The notes under the pieces were generated by a model, which saw nothing but the letters and a program-made list of their open reading frames with translations, ran no database searches and was not told the origin of the DNA. The position numbers and the translations under genes were made by a program. A DNA stretch of 64,000 bases from Leptothrix sp. (in: b-proteobacteria) (GTDB taxonomy: Bacteria > Pseudomonadota > Gammaproteobacteria > Burkholderiales > Burkholderiaceae_C): contig PNKV01000015.1 in the NCBI GenBank assembly GCA_013822685.1, forward strand, positions 62,001 through 126,000. The letters are read 5' to 3'. Positions within the stretch are counted from its first letter, which is position 1; the number at the start of each line of letters is the position of its first letter. Below are positions 1 to 9,726 of the stretch, one piece after another.

Positions 1-85
1 ACTGCTGGCCCACCAGCAGGCTCCACCGGCCCATCATGGCTTCATAGGCGGCGCCGTCTTCAAAGCGGATGGTCTGGTCTGGCAT
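1..85 (-). CDS. Class I SAM-dependent methyltransferase, N-terminal fragment (runs off the window)
   Basis: Reverse strand from CAT 83-85 reads MPDQTIRFEDGAAYEAMMGRWSLLVGQQ, resembling the N-terminus of class I methyltransferases (GAAYExMMGRWS). Confidence 0.6.
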   Translation of the reverse strand, partial: MPDQTIRFEDGAAYEAMMGRWSLLVGQQ

Positions 86-173
86 GGCGGCTTCCTGGGG
101 TGAACAACAGAGCAGGCAGCATAGCGGCAACCCCTTTTGGCCTGCTGCCGTGGGCCTACTACACTGCCTCGCC

Positions 174-1355
174 ATGAAGATCTCTCAACGCGCCCAAGCG
201 ATCACGCCCTTTTTGGCCATGGAGTTTGGCAAGCGCGCCGCCGCGCTTGAGGCCGCGGGCCACCACGTGGTCCGCCTCAACCTGGGTGAGCCTGACTTTG
301 GCGCGCCACCGGCCGTGCGCGCCGAGCTGCATCGCATCATGGGCAGCAACACGCCTTTGCCCTACACCGGCGCATTGGGCTTGCCGGCCTTGCGCGAAGC
401 CATCGCCGGCTTCTACCAAAGCGCGCATGGCGTGCCCATCAGCCCCGAGCGCGTGGTGGTCACGGCGGGCGCCTCGGCCGCCTTGCTGCTGCTCACGGCC
501 GCCTTGGTGGACCCGGGCGACGAGGTGCTGGTGGGCGACCCTTCATATCCTTGCAACCGGCAGTTCCTGAGCGGCTTCGGTGCCGACGTGCGCCTGGTGC
601 CCACCAATGCCGCCTCGCGCTTCCAGCTGGACCTGGCCGCCGTGCAGGGCCACTGGAGCCCGCGCACCCAAGGGCTGATGATCGCCACGCCCTCGAACCC
701 CACCGGCACCTCCGTGCCACCGGCCGAGCTGGCCGCCATCTGCCATTGGGCCCGTGCGCATGGCGCCTGGCGCATCGTCGACGAGATCTACCTGAACCTG
801 AGCGATGTAGATGCTTCGGCCTCAGGCCAACCCGCGCAGACCGCACTGGCCTTTGATCCGGGCGCGTGCGTGATCAACAGCTTCTCCAAGTACTTTGGCA
901 TGACGGGCTGGCGCCTGGGCTGGGCCGTGGTGCCCGATGAGCTGGTGCCCGCGATGGAAAGGCTGGCGCAGAACTACTACATCTGCGCGCCCACGCCGGC
1001 CCAGATGGCGGCGCTGGCCTGCTTCACGCCCGAATCCATCGCGGTGTGCGAGGCCAGGCGGCAAGAGTTTGCCGAGCGGCGCACGTTGGTGCTGCAAGGC
1101 CTTGAAGACATCGGCCTGCCTGTGCCTGTGCGGCCCGATGGCGCGTTCTACGTGTACATCGATGTGAGCGGCACAGGGCTGAATGCGATGCGCTTTTGCG
1201 AGCGGGCGCTGGATGAAACGCATGTGGCCCTGACGCCAGGGGATGACTTTGGCGCGTGTGGCGCTGCTCAGCACGTGCGCCTGTCGTATGCGGCTTCGCA
1301 AGATGATTTGCGCGAAGGCCTGGCACGGCTCAAGCGCTTCGTGGCCGCGCTTTAA
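174..1355 (+). CDS. Pyridoxal phosphate-dependent aminotransferase (class I/II)
   Basis: LNLGEPDFGAPPAVR, IATPSNPTGT, and the PLP-lysine region NSFSKYFGMTGWRLGW; start placed at ATG 174 (MKISQRAQ). Confidence 0.9.
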   Translation: MKISQRAQAITPFLAMEFGKRAAALEAAGHHVVRLNLGEPDFGAPPAVRAELHRIMGSNTPLPYTGALGLPALREAIAGFYQSAHGVPISPERVVVTAGASAALLLLTAALVDPGDEVLVGDPSYPCNRQFLSGFGADVRLVPTNAASRFQLDLAAVQGHWSPRTQGLMIATPSNPTGTSVPPAELAAICHWARAHGAWRIVDEIYLNLSDVDASASGQPAQTALAFDPGACVINSFSKYFGMTGWRLGWAVVPDELVPAMERLAQNYYICAPTPAQMAALACFTPESIAVCEARRQEFAERRTLVLQGLEDIGLPVPVRPDGAFYVYIDVSGTGLNAMRFCERALDETHVALTPGDDFGACGAAQHVRLSYAASQDDLREGLARLKRFVAAL

Positions 1356-2722
1356 GCGGGCAGCAGGGGCGCCAGGAACTCCTGGTCGACCGCGAGGTTG
1401 TCTGCCGCCAGGCGTTTGAAGTCGTCGGACACGGGCAGGTCCAACTGCCCCTCGCACACCGCCCGCCAGAACCGGTGCGCCGCTTGCGCCGCCAAGGCCC
1501 ACACCTCGGGCTTGGCCCCAATGGTGCTGAGCTTGGGCGTGATGGGCGTCAGCGCCGGGTCCACACCGCCGCCGATGGACGCATAACGCATGGGCAGGAT
1601 GTCGTAGGCCGGCGCGATGCCGCTGTACTCGCCGTCTTCGCCCAGCAGCACGGAGATGTTCTCAAAGTGCCGATCGGTGTTGCCAATGAGCTCGCTGAAG
1701 GCCGCCATCACATCCACGTTCAACTGGTCTTGCGCTGACAGGTAACGGGCCTGCACGCAGCGCGCGGCAAACTCCGACCAGGTATCCCGCGCACCAAAGA
1801 ACTCATCGTCGATGGCCCCCGCGGACAACATCCCGACCCGGCCGTGGGCACCGATCCGGTCAAAGCGTTGAACCTCCAGGAAGACGTAGTCGACGGACGC
1901 GAGCAGCTGGGTGTTCGACGCGGGCACGCCCACGCCGGCCAATGACCGAAGCGCGAGGTGCTCGAATGGCAGCAGATCGGCCATGCGGCTGCCCCGCCTC
2001 GCGAACTTCACGATCACATGGCCCATGTCCTCTGACAGGCTGAGGAACTTGGGCTGCTCGCCCCCGGCGCTGGAGCCATGCGCTGAATCCTTGAGCTGGT
2101 TCGCCATGTCCACGTAGTGGTCCAGCTTGTGCGCACGGGGCGTGGGCGCCAGCTTGCGAAAATCCATCTCTCGCTGAAGCGAGGTGGTGCCGTACACCAG
2201 GTTGCCGGCCAGGTTCAGGCCGCGGGTGAACAGGTAGGCAATGCGGTGGTCATCGCCCCAGTCCTTCAGGCTTTCGGGGTACTGGGTGTCCAGCGCAGAC
2301 GCGGCCCGCGCCACTTGCCGCCCCAGGAAGCCGGAAGGCGAGGAAAAGGCCATGTAGGGCGGCAGACCTTCGTACAAGGTGGTCTGCGTGGGTGTTCGCT
2401 CCAAGGTCGCGCCGCCCATGAGGAACTCGGCCTCGGCAAACGTCTCCATGGTGCCCGTGTGCGAAATCCTGAAAATGGTTTGACGCGGGTTGAGGCCGCC
2501 CGGCAACTCGCGCAGCCTGGCGTACTGGGGTGTCCTGTCGCCTGACACCCTGAACGTGGTGAATAGGGCAGAAGACGACTGAATAGTTCGAGACAGAGTA
2601 GGCTGGCTGATGCCCAGCGCGGTCATCAATTCACGCGCCGAGCGGGGCCCCAGGCGCATGACGCGCTCCAGCGCCTTGATCCTAGAAGAACCTTCGTGTT
2701 CGGGTCCAGCCATGGGGTTCAA
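1352..2722 (-). CDS. HipA-family kinase-like protein with N-terminal winged-HTH (YjjJ-like)
   Basis: N-terminal HTH (ARELMTALGISQPTLSRTIQ) followed by HipA-like core (GGEQPKFLSL, LIGNTDRHFENISVLL, APAYDILPMRY). Confidence 0.85.
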   Translation of the reverse strand: MNPMAGPEHEGSSRIKALERVMRLGPRSARELMTALGISQPTLSRTIQSSSALFTTFRVSGDRTPQYARLRELPGGLNPRQTIFRISHTGTMETFAEAEFLMGGATLERTPTQTTLYEGLPPYMAFSSPSGFLGRQVARAASALDTQYPESLKDWGDDHRIAYLFTRGLNLAGNLVYGTTSLQREMDFRKLAPTPRAHKLDHYVDMANQLKDSAHGSSAGGEQPKFLSLSEDMGHVIVKFARRGSRMADLLPFEHLALRSLAGVGVPASNTQLLASVDYVFLEVQRFDRIGAHGRVGMLSAGAIDDEFFGARDTWSEFAARCVQARYLSAQDQLNVDVMAAFSELIGNTDRHFENISVLLGEDGEYSGIAPAYDILPMRYASIGGGVDPALTPITPKLSTIGAKPEVWALAAQAAHRFWRAVCEGQLDLPVSDDFKRLAADNLAVDQEFLAPLLPA

Positions 2723-2787
2723 GAATGTTTCGTGAATAGTTCATTTCATTATATAAAGCATTTTCTGTTTATGTTCTCTTCCTTGCC

Positions 2788-4191
2788 ATGACCCGTCATC
2801 TCAGACAAGCCCGACAAGCCGTCAGCCTCGTGGTGCTCTCACTGCGCGACATGTTGGCCTCGGTCGGCCCGGTGTTGTTCCTGGCCCTGGCCCTGCTGGC
2901 CGCCGCCTACTGGTGGCTCGACCCGCAGCCCCCGCGCAGCGTCGTCCTGGCCACGGGCCCTGCTGACAGCGCCTATGCCGAGTTCGGACAGCGCTACGCC
3001 CAGGCGCTGGCCAAGGACGGCATCCGCGTGCAGTTGCTCACCACCGACGGGCCGGCCGGCAACCTGGACGCATTGCGCCGGGGCCGGGCCGACGTGGCCT
3101 TTGTGCGCGGCGGCAGCGCCGACATGGACGGCGAGGCCAGCAAGGGCATCATGTCCCTGGGTGCCTTGTTCTACGAACCACTGTGGCTGTTCTACCGCCC
3201 CGCCGCGTTGACCAGCCAAGGCGGCAAGGCCCCGACGAAAGGCAAGCCCGCCGCCACGGCCGATGCACGCATGACATCGCTCAGCCAACTGCGCGGTCTG
3301 CGCGTGAACCTTGACCAGCGCGGCAGCGGCGTGCCCGCGCTGATGGACCGTTTGCTGCAGGCCAATAACCTGATGTCCAACGAGATCATTGCCAGCGAGA
3401 TGGCCCCCGACGCGGCCGCGCAGGCCCTGCAGGAGGGCCGGATCGATGCCCTGGTGCTGATGACCGCGCCAGAATCGCCCGTGGTCCAGCGCCTGGTGCA
3501 ACAACCCGGCATCTTGCTGGCCGAGTTGCCGCAGGCTGATGCGCTGGCCAGGCGCTTTCCCTTTTTGCAAACGGTGACGCTGCCGCGCGGCATGGTCGAC
3601 CTGGCGCGTGACCTGCCGCCCGAAGACATCGGCCTGCTGGCGGCCACCACGGCCTTGCTCACCCGCGATGACACCCACCCGGCCCTGCGCCAGCTGTTCG
3701 CCCAAGCCGCGCAGCAAATCCATGGCGGATCAGGCTGGTTCAACGGCACGCGCGATTTTCCGAACACGCGCACCAGCGAGCTGCCCGTGAGCCCCGAGGG
3801 CGACCGCGCCATCAACGGCACGCCGCCCATCTACCAGCGCTACCTGCCGTTTTGGGCCAGCAACCTGCTTGAGCGCATGTGGCTGGTCATCGGCGGTTTG
3901 ATCGTGTTGCTGCTGCCGCTGTCACGCGTGGTCCCGCCGCTGTACACCTACCGGGTCAGGAGGCGCGTGTTCCGCTGGTACGAGCGGCTGCGGCAGGTCG
4001 AGGCACACATGGAAGATGGTGATGCCGAGACCAGCGAGTTGCTGAACGAGTTAGATGAGCTGGACCGCGTTGCAGCGCAGATCACCGTGCCGCTGGCGCA
4101 TGCGGATGAGTTGTATGCGCTGCGGAACAACATTGAGAAGACGCGCAGGCGCTTGTTGGCACGAGACCAAGGATCACCGAAACTTAATTAA
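2788..4191 (+). CDS. TAXI-family TRAP transporter solute-binding protein with TM segments at both ends
   Basis: N-terminal TM, TAXI-like core (ATGPADSAYAEFGQRYAQALAKDGI), C-terminal TM plus cytoplasmic tail. Confidence 0.75.
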   Translation: MTRHLRQARQAVSLVVLSLRDMLASVGPVLFLALALLAAAYWWLDPQPPRSVVLATGPADSAYAEFGQRYAQALAKDGIRVQLLTTDGPAGNLDALRRGRADVAFVRGGSADMDGEASKGIMSLGALFYEPLWLFYRPAALTSQGGKAPTKGKPAATADARMTSLSQLRGLRVNLDQRGSGVPALMDRLLQANNLMSNEIIASEMAPDAAAQALQEGRIDALVLMTAPESPVVQRLVQQPGILLAELPQADALARRFPFLQTVTLPRGMVDLARDLPPEDIGLLAATTALLTRDDTHPALRQLFAQAAQQIHGGSGWFNGTRDFPNTRTSELPVSPEGDRAINGTPPIYQRYLPFWASNLLERMWLVIGGLIVLLLPLSRVVPPLYTYRVRRRVFRWYERLRQVEAHMEDGDAETSELLNELDELDRVAAQITVPLAHADELYALRNNIEKTRRRLLARDQGSPKLN

Positions 4192-4670
4192 GCGCCCGTC
4201 AACACGGCCACGGCCTCGTCGCGCAGCCACGGCCCGTCAACCCGAACGGGTGGTTGCGTTGCGGCCAAAGCCTGGGCACAGCGCATGGGCAGCGAGGGGC
4301 CGCCCAAGGCCGCTTCAATGTCCGGTGTCGTGGCGGCGTACACCACGCGCCGGATGCCCGCCCAGAACATGGCCCCGGCACACATGGCGCACGGCTCGCC
4401 GCTGGCATAGACCGTGGCGCCCACCGTGGACAACTCGCCCAGGGCCTGACGGGCCTCCCGCACCAACACCACTTCGGCGTGGCCGGTGCAGTCGCCCGTC
4501 GTGCTTTGATTGTTCTGGGCCACCCAAAGCAAGCGGCCGTCTTTGACCAGGCTCGCGCCAAAGGGCATGTTGCCCGCCGCGCGGGCTTGGCGCGACGCCT
4601 CGATGGCGGCACGCAAGTGGGTGCGGTCGTCTTCGGTGAACACGTCGTTGGGATGCTCGGTGGCGGTCAT
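4188..4670 (-). CDS. Nucleoside deaminase (zinc-dependent cytidine/deoxycytidylate deaminase fold)
   Basis: HAE and PCAMC zinc motifs: GHAEVVLVREA ... YASGEPCAMCAGAMFWAGIRRVVYA. Confidence 0.88.
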   Translation of the reverse strand: MTATEHPNDVFTEDDRTHLRAAIEASRQARAAGNMPFGASLVKDGRLLWVAQNNQSTTGDCTGHAEVVLVREARQALGELSTVGATVYASGEPCAMCAGAMFWAGIRRVVYAATTPDIEAALGGPSLPMRCAQALAATQPPVRVDGPWLRDEAVAVLTGA

Positions 4671-4672
4671 GG

Positions 4673-5317
4673 TCAGATCTCGTCGATGGCGGTGCGGCGC
4701 GCGGCGGGCGTGTCACCGTCGATGGAAAAGCGGTCGCGGGTTCGCACATAAAAGCTGGCGCCAAAGCGCGCGACCGGGAAGTACTCTTGCAAGCGCACGC
4801 GCCAGGTCTCGGTGTCGACCAGGCCTTCGCGCACACGCAACCACTGCACCCGCCCAAAGAACACATGCCTGCTGTCGTTGTGCAAGTGCTCGTGCAGCAC
4901 GCATTCAAAGGCCACTGGCGCCTCGGCAATGCTGGGCACCGCCACGGTTCGCGACGGCACGGCGGTCAGGCCCGCCATGTCGAGCTCGCTCACGTCGGCG
5001 GGCGCCTCGGTGGCGCAGGCGTGCATGGCGGCGGCCAGTGCTTCATCGGGCAGGTGCACCACGAACTGGCCGTTGGCCAGGATGTGGGTGGCCGTGTCTT
5101 TCTGGCGGCCCTGGCTGTTGTGGTGGTTCACGCTCACCATCACCAGCGGCGGGTCTTCGCCCACCATGTTGAACATGGAAAACGGCGCCGCGTTGACAAC
5201 GCCCTGCGCGCTGAGTGTGGTCACCAGCGCGATAGGGCGCGGCACGATCAGGCTGGCCATCAGCTTGTAGCGCTGGTGCGTCGTCAGGGCCGGAAAGTCG
5301 ATGTGCTGGGCAGTCAT
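4673..5317 (-). CDS. Flavin reductase family protein (FMN-binding split barrel)
   Basis: LIVPRPIALVTTLSAQGVVNAAPFSMFNMVGEDPPLVMVSV; start MTAQHIDF at 5317. Confidence 0.85.
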   Translation of the reverse strand: MTAQHIDFPALTTHQRYKLMASLIVPRPIALVTTLSAQGVVNAAPFSMFNMVGEDPPLVMVSVNHHNSQGRQKDTATHILANGQFVVHLPDEALAAAMHACATEAPADVSELDMAGLTAVPSRTVAVPSIAEAPVAFECVLHEHLHNDSRHVFFGRVQWLRVREGLVDTETWRVRLQEYFPVARFGASFYVRTRDRFSIDGDTPAARRTAIDEI

Positions 5318-5336
5318 GCGGTCAGGTCCTCGGGGT

Positions 5337-6437
5337 TCAGGGCAGCTTGCCGTCCACGCCTTCGACATACCACTTCATGCCCCACAGCTCGCTGTCCGGG
5401 ATGGTCTGGCCGGCGGCGATTTTCAGGGCGCCAGCCTGGTCCTTCACGGGCCCGCTGAAGGGGTGGAACTGGCCGGCCAATATGGCGGCTTTCTTGTCGC
5501 TGAAGAGCTTGGCCACGTCTGGCGGCACCACCGGGTTCAAGGCCGGCAACTCGATCATGCCCTCCTTCATGCCCCACTTGGTGTCTTCGGCCTTCCATTG
5601 GCCAGCCAGCGCCTGGCGCACCTTGTGCACGTAGTACACGCCCCAGTTCACAGTGTTGGCAGTCAGCTGTGCCTTGGCGCCAAAGGCCCGCATGTCCGAG
5701 TCCTGGCCAAAAGCGTACAGCCCCTTGGCCTGCGCCAGTTGCACGATGGCGGGCGAGTCGGTGTTTTGGTAGAACACATCGCACTGCTGCCCCGTGAGCG
5801 CCATGGCCGCATCACGCTCGCGCGCCGGGTCGTACCAGCTGTTGATCCAGACCACCTTGGTGCGCACCTTTGGGTTGACGCTGCGCGCCCCGTGGGTGAA
5901 GGCGTTGATGTTGCGCAGCACCTCGGGGATGGGGAACGAGGCCACGAAGCCCAGGTTGTTCGTCTTGGTCATGCGGCCGGCCACCATGCCGATCAGGTAG
6001 GCGCCTTCGTAAAATCGCGTCTGGTAGATGCCCACGTTCTTGGCCATCTTGTAGCCGGTGGCGTGCTCGAAGATGACGTCCGGAAACTCCTGCGCCACCT
6101 TCAAGGTCGACTCCATGAAGCCAAAGGAGGTGGTGAAGATCAAGGTGCAGCCATCCATCACCAATTGGCGGATGACCCGCTCGGCGTCGTTGGACTCGGG
6201 CACGTTCTCCACAAACACCGTCTGGACCTGGGCACCAAAGGTTTTTTCGACCAACTTGCGGCCCAGGTCATGCTGAAACGTCCAGCCCACGTTGGACACC
6301 GGCCCCGGGTAGATGAAGCCAATCTTCAAGGGCTTGGCGGCGGCGCGTGCAGCCTGAGGGGCCAGTGCCCCCAAGGTGACGATGGCGGGCGCGAGGGTGC
6401 CCAGGGCGGTGGCTTGCAGCCATTGGCGACGTTTCAT
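5337..6437 (-). CDS. BMP family ABC transporter substrate-binding protein
   Basis: Tat/Sec-like signal MKRRQWLQATALG; KIGFIYPGPVSNVGWTFQHDLGR; BMP/Med fold motifs. Confidence 0.87.
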   Translation of the reverse strand: MKRRQWLQATALGTLAPAIVTLGALAPQAARAAAKPLKIGFIYPGPVSNVGWTFQHDLGRKLVEKTFGAQVQTVFVENVPESNDAERVIRQLVMDGCTLIFTTSFGFMESTLKVAQEFPDVIFEHATGYKMAKNVGIYQTRFYEGAYLIGMVAGRMTKTNNLGFVASFPIPEVLRNINAFTHGARSVNPKVRTKVVWINSWYDPARERDAAMALTGQQCDVFYQNTDSPAIVQLAQAKGLYAFGQDSDMRAFGAKAQLTANTVNWGVYYVHKVRQALAGQWKAEDTKWGMKEGMIELPALNPVVPPDVAKLFSDKKAAILAGQFHPFSGPVKDQAGALKIAAGQTIPDSELWGMKWYVEGVDGKLP

Positions 6438-6491
6438 GAGGACTCCTGTGACAAAGGGGCAGACAGCTTCACGTACACCTCAGGCAATTAT

Positions 6492-6503
6492 CTTGTATAC
6501 GTG
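6492..6503. promoter_or_regulatory. Candidate operator for the divergent GntR/FadR-family regulator
   Basis: cTTGTATACgtg matches the FadR-type GntR half-site pattern (t.GTa.tAC.a) in the spacer between the BMP gene and the GntR gene. Confidence 0.4.
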
Positions 6504-6587
6504 ATTGCCATGAACTGCATGCAATGACCATGCCCGGTGGTTCTCACCACGGTGGTGCATCCCGGTTTCCAGGGCACAATCAAGCGC

Positions 6588-7292
6588 ATGGGTTTGTCAC
6601 AAAAGGCCGATATCGCCTACCTGGCCTTGCGCCAGGCCATCATGGAGCAGGCGCTCACCCCCGGCACCAAGTTGCCGGAAGACCCCTTGGCCGAGCAGTT
6701 TGAGATCAGCCGCACCTTGGTGCGCGCGGCCTTGGCGCGCCTGGCCTCCGAAGGGTTGATCGAGGTGGGCAACAAGCGCACCGCCACCGTGGCCCAGCCC
6801 AGCCTGGACGAGGCCCGGGCCGTGTTTGAGGTGCGGCGTTGCCTGGAGGCCGAGGTCGTGCGCCTGGCCTGCGAGCGCTGGCAGAGCGCCTGGCGCGCGC
6901 CGCTGGAAGCGCATGTGCGCGACGAGCAGGCGGCGGCCAAGGCCGGTCAGGCCAATGTGTCGATCCGCTTGGCGGGCGAGTTCCACATCCAACTAGCCCG
7001 GCTGAGCGGCAACCCCTTGCTCACGCGCTACCTGTCTGAGGTCACCACGCGCTGCTCACTGATCCTTGCCGTCTACGGGCGCCCGCATTCGTCTGACTGC
7101 GCCGTGACCGAGCACCGCGCGCTGATCGACGCGATGGCCCGCGGTGACGCCGCCAAGGCCATGAAGCTGATGGCCGAACACCTGGAGGGCATCGAGGCCC
7201 GGGCCCTCATCCCGCGCACCGTGCGCTCGGACCAGGACCTGGGCAGCATCCTGGCGCAGTACGCCCAGGCCGTGGGGACACCTTCGCGCTAG
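6588..7292 (+). CDS. GntR family transcriptional regulator (FCD domain)
   Basis: wHTH KLPEDPLAEQFEISRTLVRAALARLASEGLIEV plus FCD domain; start ATG 6588. Confidence 0.9.
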   Translation: MGLSQKADIAYLALRQAIMEQALTPGTKLPEDPLAEQFEISRTLVRAALARLASEGLIEVGNKRTATVAQPSLDEARAVFEVRRCLEAEVVRLACERWQSAWRAPLEAHVRDEQAAAKAGQANVSIRLAGEFHIQLARLSGNPLLTRYLSEVTTRCSLILAVYGRPHSSDCAVTEHRALIDAMARGDAAKAMKLMAEHLEGIEARALIPRTVRSDQDLGSILAQYAQAVGTPSR

Positions 7293-7323
7293 CGCCAACG
7301 CCATGTTATTGAAAGAAGCCGAG

Positions 7324-8811
7324 ATGCCTTCCCGCCAACCCTCTCTGTCTCTGATCCGCCGCACCCTCTGGCTCTTGGCCGGGCTGTTGTTGATTCTGGC
7401 CTTGATCCTGGCTTGGCAAACCTGGCGCTTCCCTTCGCGGCAGATCCAGGTCGAACCCCGGCCCGGCGTGGCGGTTGATGCCGCAGCGGCCGCAGGGCGC
7501 TTGAGCGCCGCCGTCCAGCTGCGCACCGTGTGGTCGGCCACCGACGCCAACGCTGCCTCCTTCGAAGCCCTGCGCCAGCTCATCCAGACCAGCTATCCCG
7601 CTGCGCACGCCACCTTGACCCGACAGATCATCGGCAAGCACGCCTTGCTTTACACCTGGCCGGGCACGGATCCGCAGGCCAAGCCCATCGCCTTGCTGGC
7701 CCACCAGGACGTGGTGTCCGTGGCGCCGGGCACCGACAAGGACTGGCAAGTGGCGCCCTTCTCAGGCGCGATCCAGGATGGCTTCGTGTGGGGCCGTGGC
7801 GCCTGGGACGACAAGTCCAGCGTGATGGCCATCATGGAAGCGGTCGAATCGTTGGTCAAAGCCGGGTTCAAGCCGCGCCAGACCATCTACCTGCTCTTCA
7901 ATGCCGATGAAGAAGTGGGTGGCGAAGAGGGTGCCGGGCAGGTGGCCAAGATGTGGCGCGAGCAGGGCATCAAGCTGGATTTCCTGCTGGATGAAGGCCT
8001 GGTGATCACGCACGGCCTGGTGCCTGGCGTGAAGGCGCCAGTGGCCTTGGTGGGCCTGTCGCAGAAGGGTTACCTCACACTCAAGCTCACCGCCAAGGGG
8101 CAGCCGGGCCACTCCAGCCAACCGCCCAGGCGGCATGCGATCGGGGTACTGGCCGAGGCCTTGCAGCGCCTGGAGGCCCACCCCTTGCCAGGCCGCCTGG
8201 AAGGCCTGCCCCGCGAGATGATGGAGTCGGTGGCGGCCGAGGCGAGCGGCCCGATGCGCGTGGTGCTGAGCAACCTGTGGCTGACGCGGCCTTTGGTTGA
8301 GCGCGAGCTGGCCAAGACACCGGCTGCGGATGCCATGCTGCGAACCACGGCCGTGCCGACCATCTTGAACGCCGGTGAGCTGGAGAACGTGGTGCCGGGG
8401 TTGGCCACGGGCACCATCAACTACCGGCTGCTGCCGGGCCAAACCAGCCAGGATGTGATCCAGCATGTGCAGCAGGTGGTTGAAGGTCTGGACGTGAGTG
8501 TTGAGCGCCATCCCAAGGGTGCGGAGGCTGCGCCGGTTTCCAGCACCGAATCAAAGGCCTATCGGGCGCTGGCGCGCAGTATGCGGGAGCTGCAGCCGGG
8601 CACGGTGGTGGCGCCGGGGCTGTTGATCGGCGGTACGGATTCGATTCACTTCGCGGACTTGGCCGAGACAATCCTGCGCTTTCGGCCGATTCATGCCACG
8701 GCCAAGGATTTGCCGCGCCTTCATGGCACGAATGAACGCATTGGCGTGGCGCAGTATGCGGAGATGATTCAGTTTTATGAGCGCTTGCTGCGCAATGTCA
8801 ACGAGCGTTGA
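7324..8811 (+). CDS. M20 family peptidase (carboxypeptidase PM20D1/CPS1-like)
   Basis: LLAHQDVVSVAPGTDKDWQVAPFSGAIQDGFVWGRGAWDDKSSVMAIMEA; NADEEVGGEEGA; start 7303 or 7324. Confidence 0.9.
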   Translation: MPSRQPSLSLIRRTLWLLAGLLLILALILAWQTWRFPSRQIQVEPRPGVAVDAAAAAGRLSAAVQLRTVWSATDANAASFEALRQLIQTSYPAAHATLTRQIIGKHALLYTWPGTDPQAKPIALLAHQDVVSVAPGTDKDWQVAPFSGAIQDGFVWGRGAWDDKSSVMAIMEAVESLVKAGFKPRQTIYLLFNADEEVGGEEGAGQVAKMWREQGIKLDFLLDEGLVITHGLVPGVKAPVALVGLSQKGYLTLKLTAKGQPGHSSQPPRRHAIGVLAEALQRLEAHPLPGRLEGLPREMMESVAAEASGPMRVVLSNLWLTRPLVERELAKTPAADAMLRTTAVPTILNAGELENVVPGLATGTINYRLLPGQTSQDVIQHVQQVVEGLDVSVERHPKGAEAAPVSSTESKAYRALARSMRELQPGTVVAPGLLIGGTDSIHFADLAETILRFRPIHATAKDLPRLHGTNERIGVAQYAEMIQFYERLLRNVNER

Positions 8812-8860
8812 ATAAAGAGCCGGAGGTCGACCAACTTGAGTGATGTTCCCTGCAGTTTTG

Positions 8861-9721
8861 TCAGTCAGGTGATGGCAGACCAACATCAACAAGCCGCTCC
8901 ACTGCAATTCGCTCAAGCCGATACAGCTGATTGACGAGTAGCAATTCGGCCAACACATCACTATCACCGCTGTCAATTTCTCGGTGAGCTCGTGGGTTTC
9001 GATATGCCAAGTAAGCGGCACTGAACAGTGATGCGCGACCTGTCTGTTCCCCGCTATCGATACCGGCCCATTCAAGCTTGCGACTGCCACCTTGAAACGC
9101 CTGTGCAAATAGCTTGATTCCATGGTCTTCTAAACCCGTCCGATTTCGGACGATGTCTTCCAAGCGGCGATAGGCGACAACCAAACAGCGGTCTGGATCA
9201 TCCCAGAAGCTCAATGCAAGGTCAGTAAGCCGGCCATCAAGCAAAGCCAATGGAATAACAGGGCGGAAATGCTGGAAAAGTCTTTCTTTGGATTCAACAT
9301 CGTCTGGCCAATGCTCTTCCAATACGTAATCGCCCAACCGCCGAGGTCGAACAGGAGCTGCGGCCTCAATGAATTCAAGGTCTTTGATCGTCAGCGCGGA
9401 CCTATCCAATCGCTCGATCAACTGAGGACTGACCTCGTACTCGTCCATCTCCACTTGCAATGCATACAGCACACCAAGCACCTTTGAGAACGTTGATGGT
9501 CCTTCCCCGGCATAGCCTGATCTGAAGCCCGATTTGATGGCGACCAGTTCTTCAAAGTCCAACTTCATCAGTAAACAGTAGGCTTGATTTGCTGAAAGAA
9601 TCTTGGCCGATTCAATGCGTCTACCGTATTGAATGATCTGAAGAACTGCTTGCAAGCAACTCTGTGAAGTGCCCGCAAAACCTGCATACTGAATTCCAGC
9701 CACTGCCTTGAAACTAAACAT
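8861..9721 (-). CDS. Protein with C-terminal TIGR02391/Ymh-like domain, last gene of the R-M operon
   Basis: C-terminal RASLFSAAYLAYRNPRAHREIDSGDSDVLAELLLVNQLYRLERI is typical of the TIGR02391 (Hypoth_Ymh) family; ATG at 9721, and the TTG at 9730 would overlap the hsdR stop. Confidence 0.6.
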   Translation of the reverse strand: MFSFKAVAGIQYAGFAGTSQSCLQAVLQIIQYGRRIESAKILSANQAYCLLMKLDFEELVAIKSGFRSGYAGEGPSTFSKVLGVLYALQVEMDEYEVSPQLIERLDRSALTIKDLEFIEAAAPVRPRRLGDYVLEEHWPDDVESKERLFQHFRPVIPLALLDGRLTDLALSFWDDPDRCLVVAYRRLEDIVRNRTGLEDHGIKLFAQAFQGGSRKLEWAGIDSGEQTGRASLFSAAYLAYRNPRAHREIDSGDSDVLAELLLVNQLYRLERIAVERLVDVGLPSPD

Positions 9722-9726
9722 AAAAC

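Noticed and set aside
4184-4191. TTAATTAA palindrome at the convergent stop codons
   Set aside because: Explained by two facing TAA stops sharing bases; too short to call regulatory.
5301-6527. 408-aa plus-strand ORF
   Set aside because: Antisense to the BMP gene, with no protein-family motifs.
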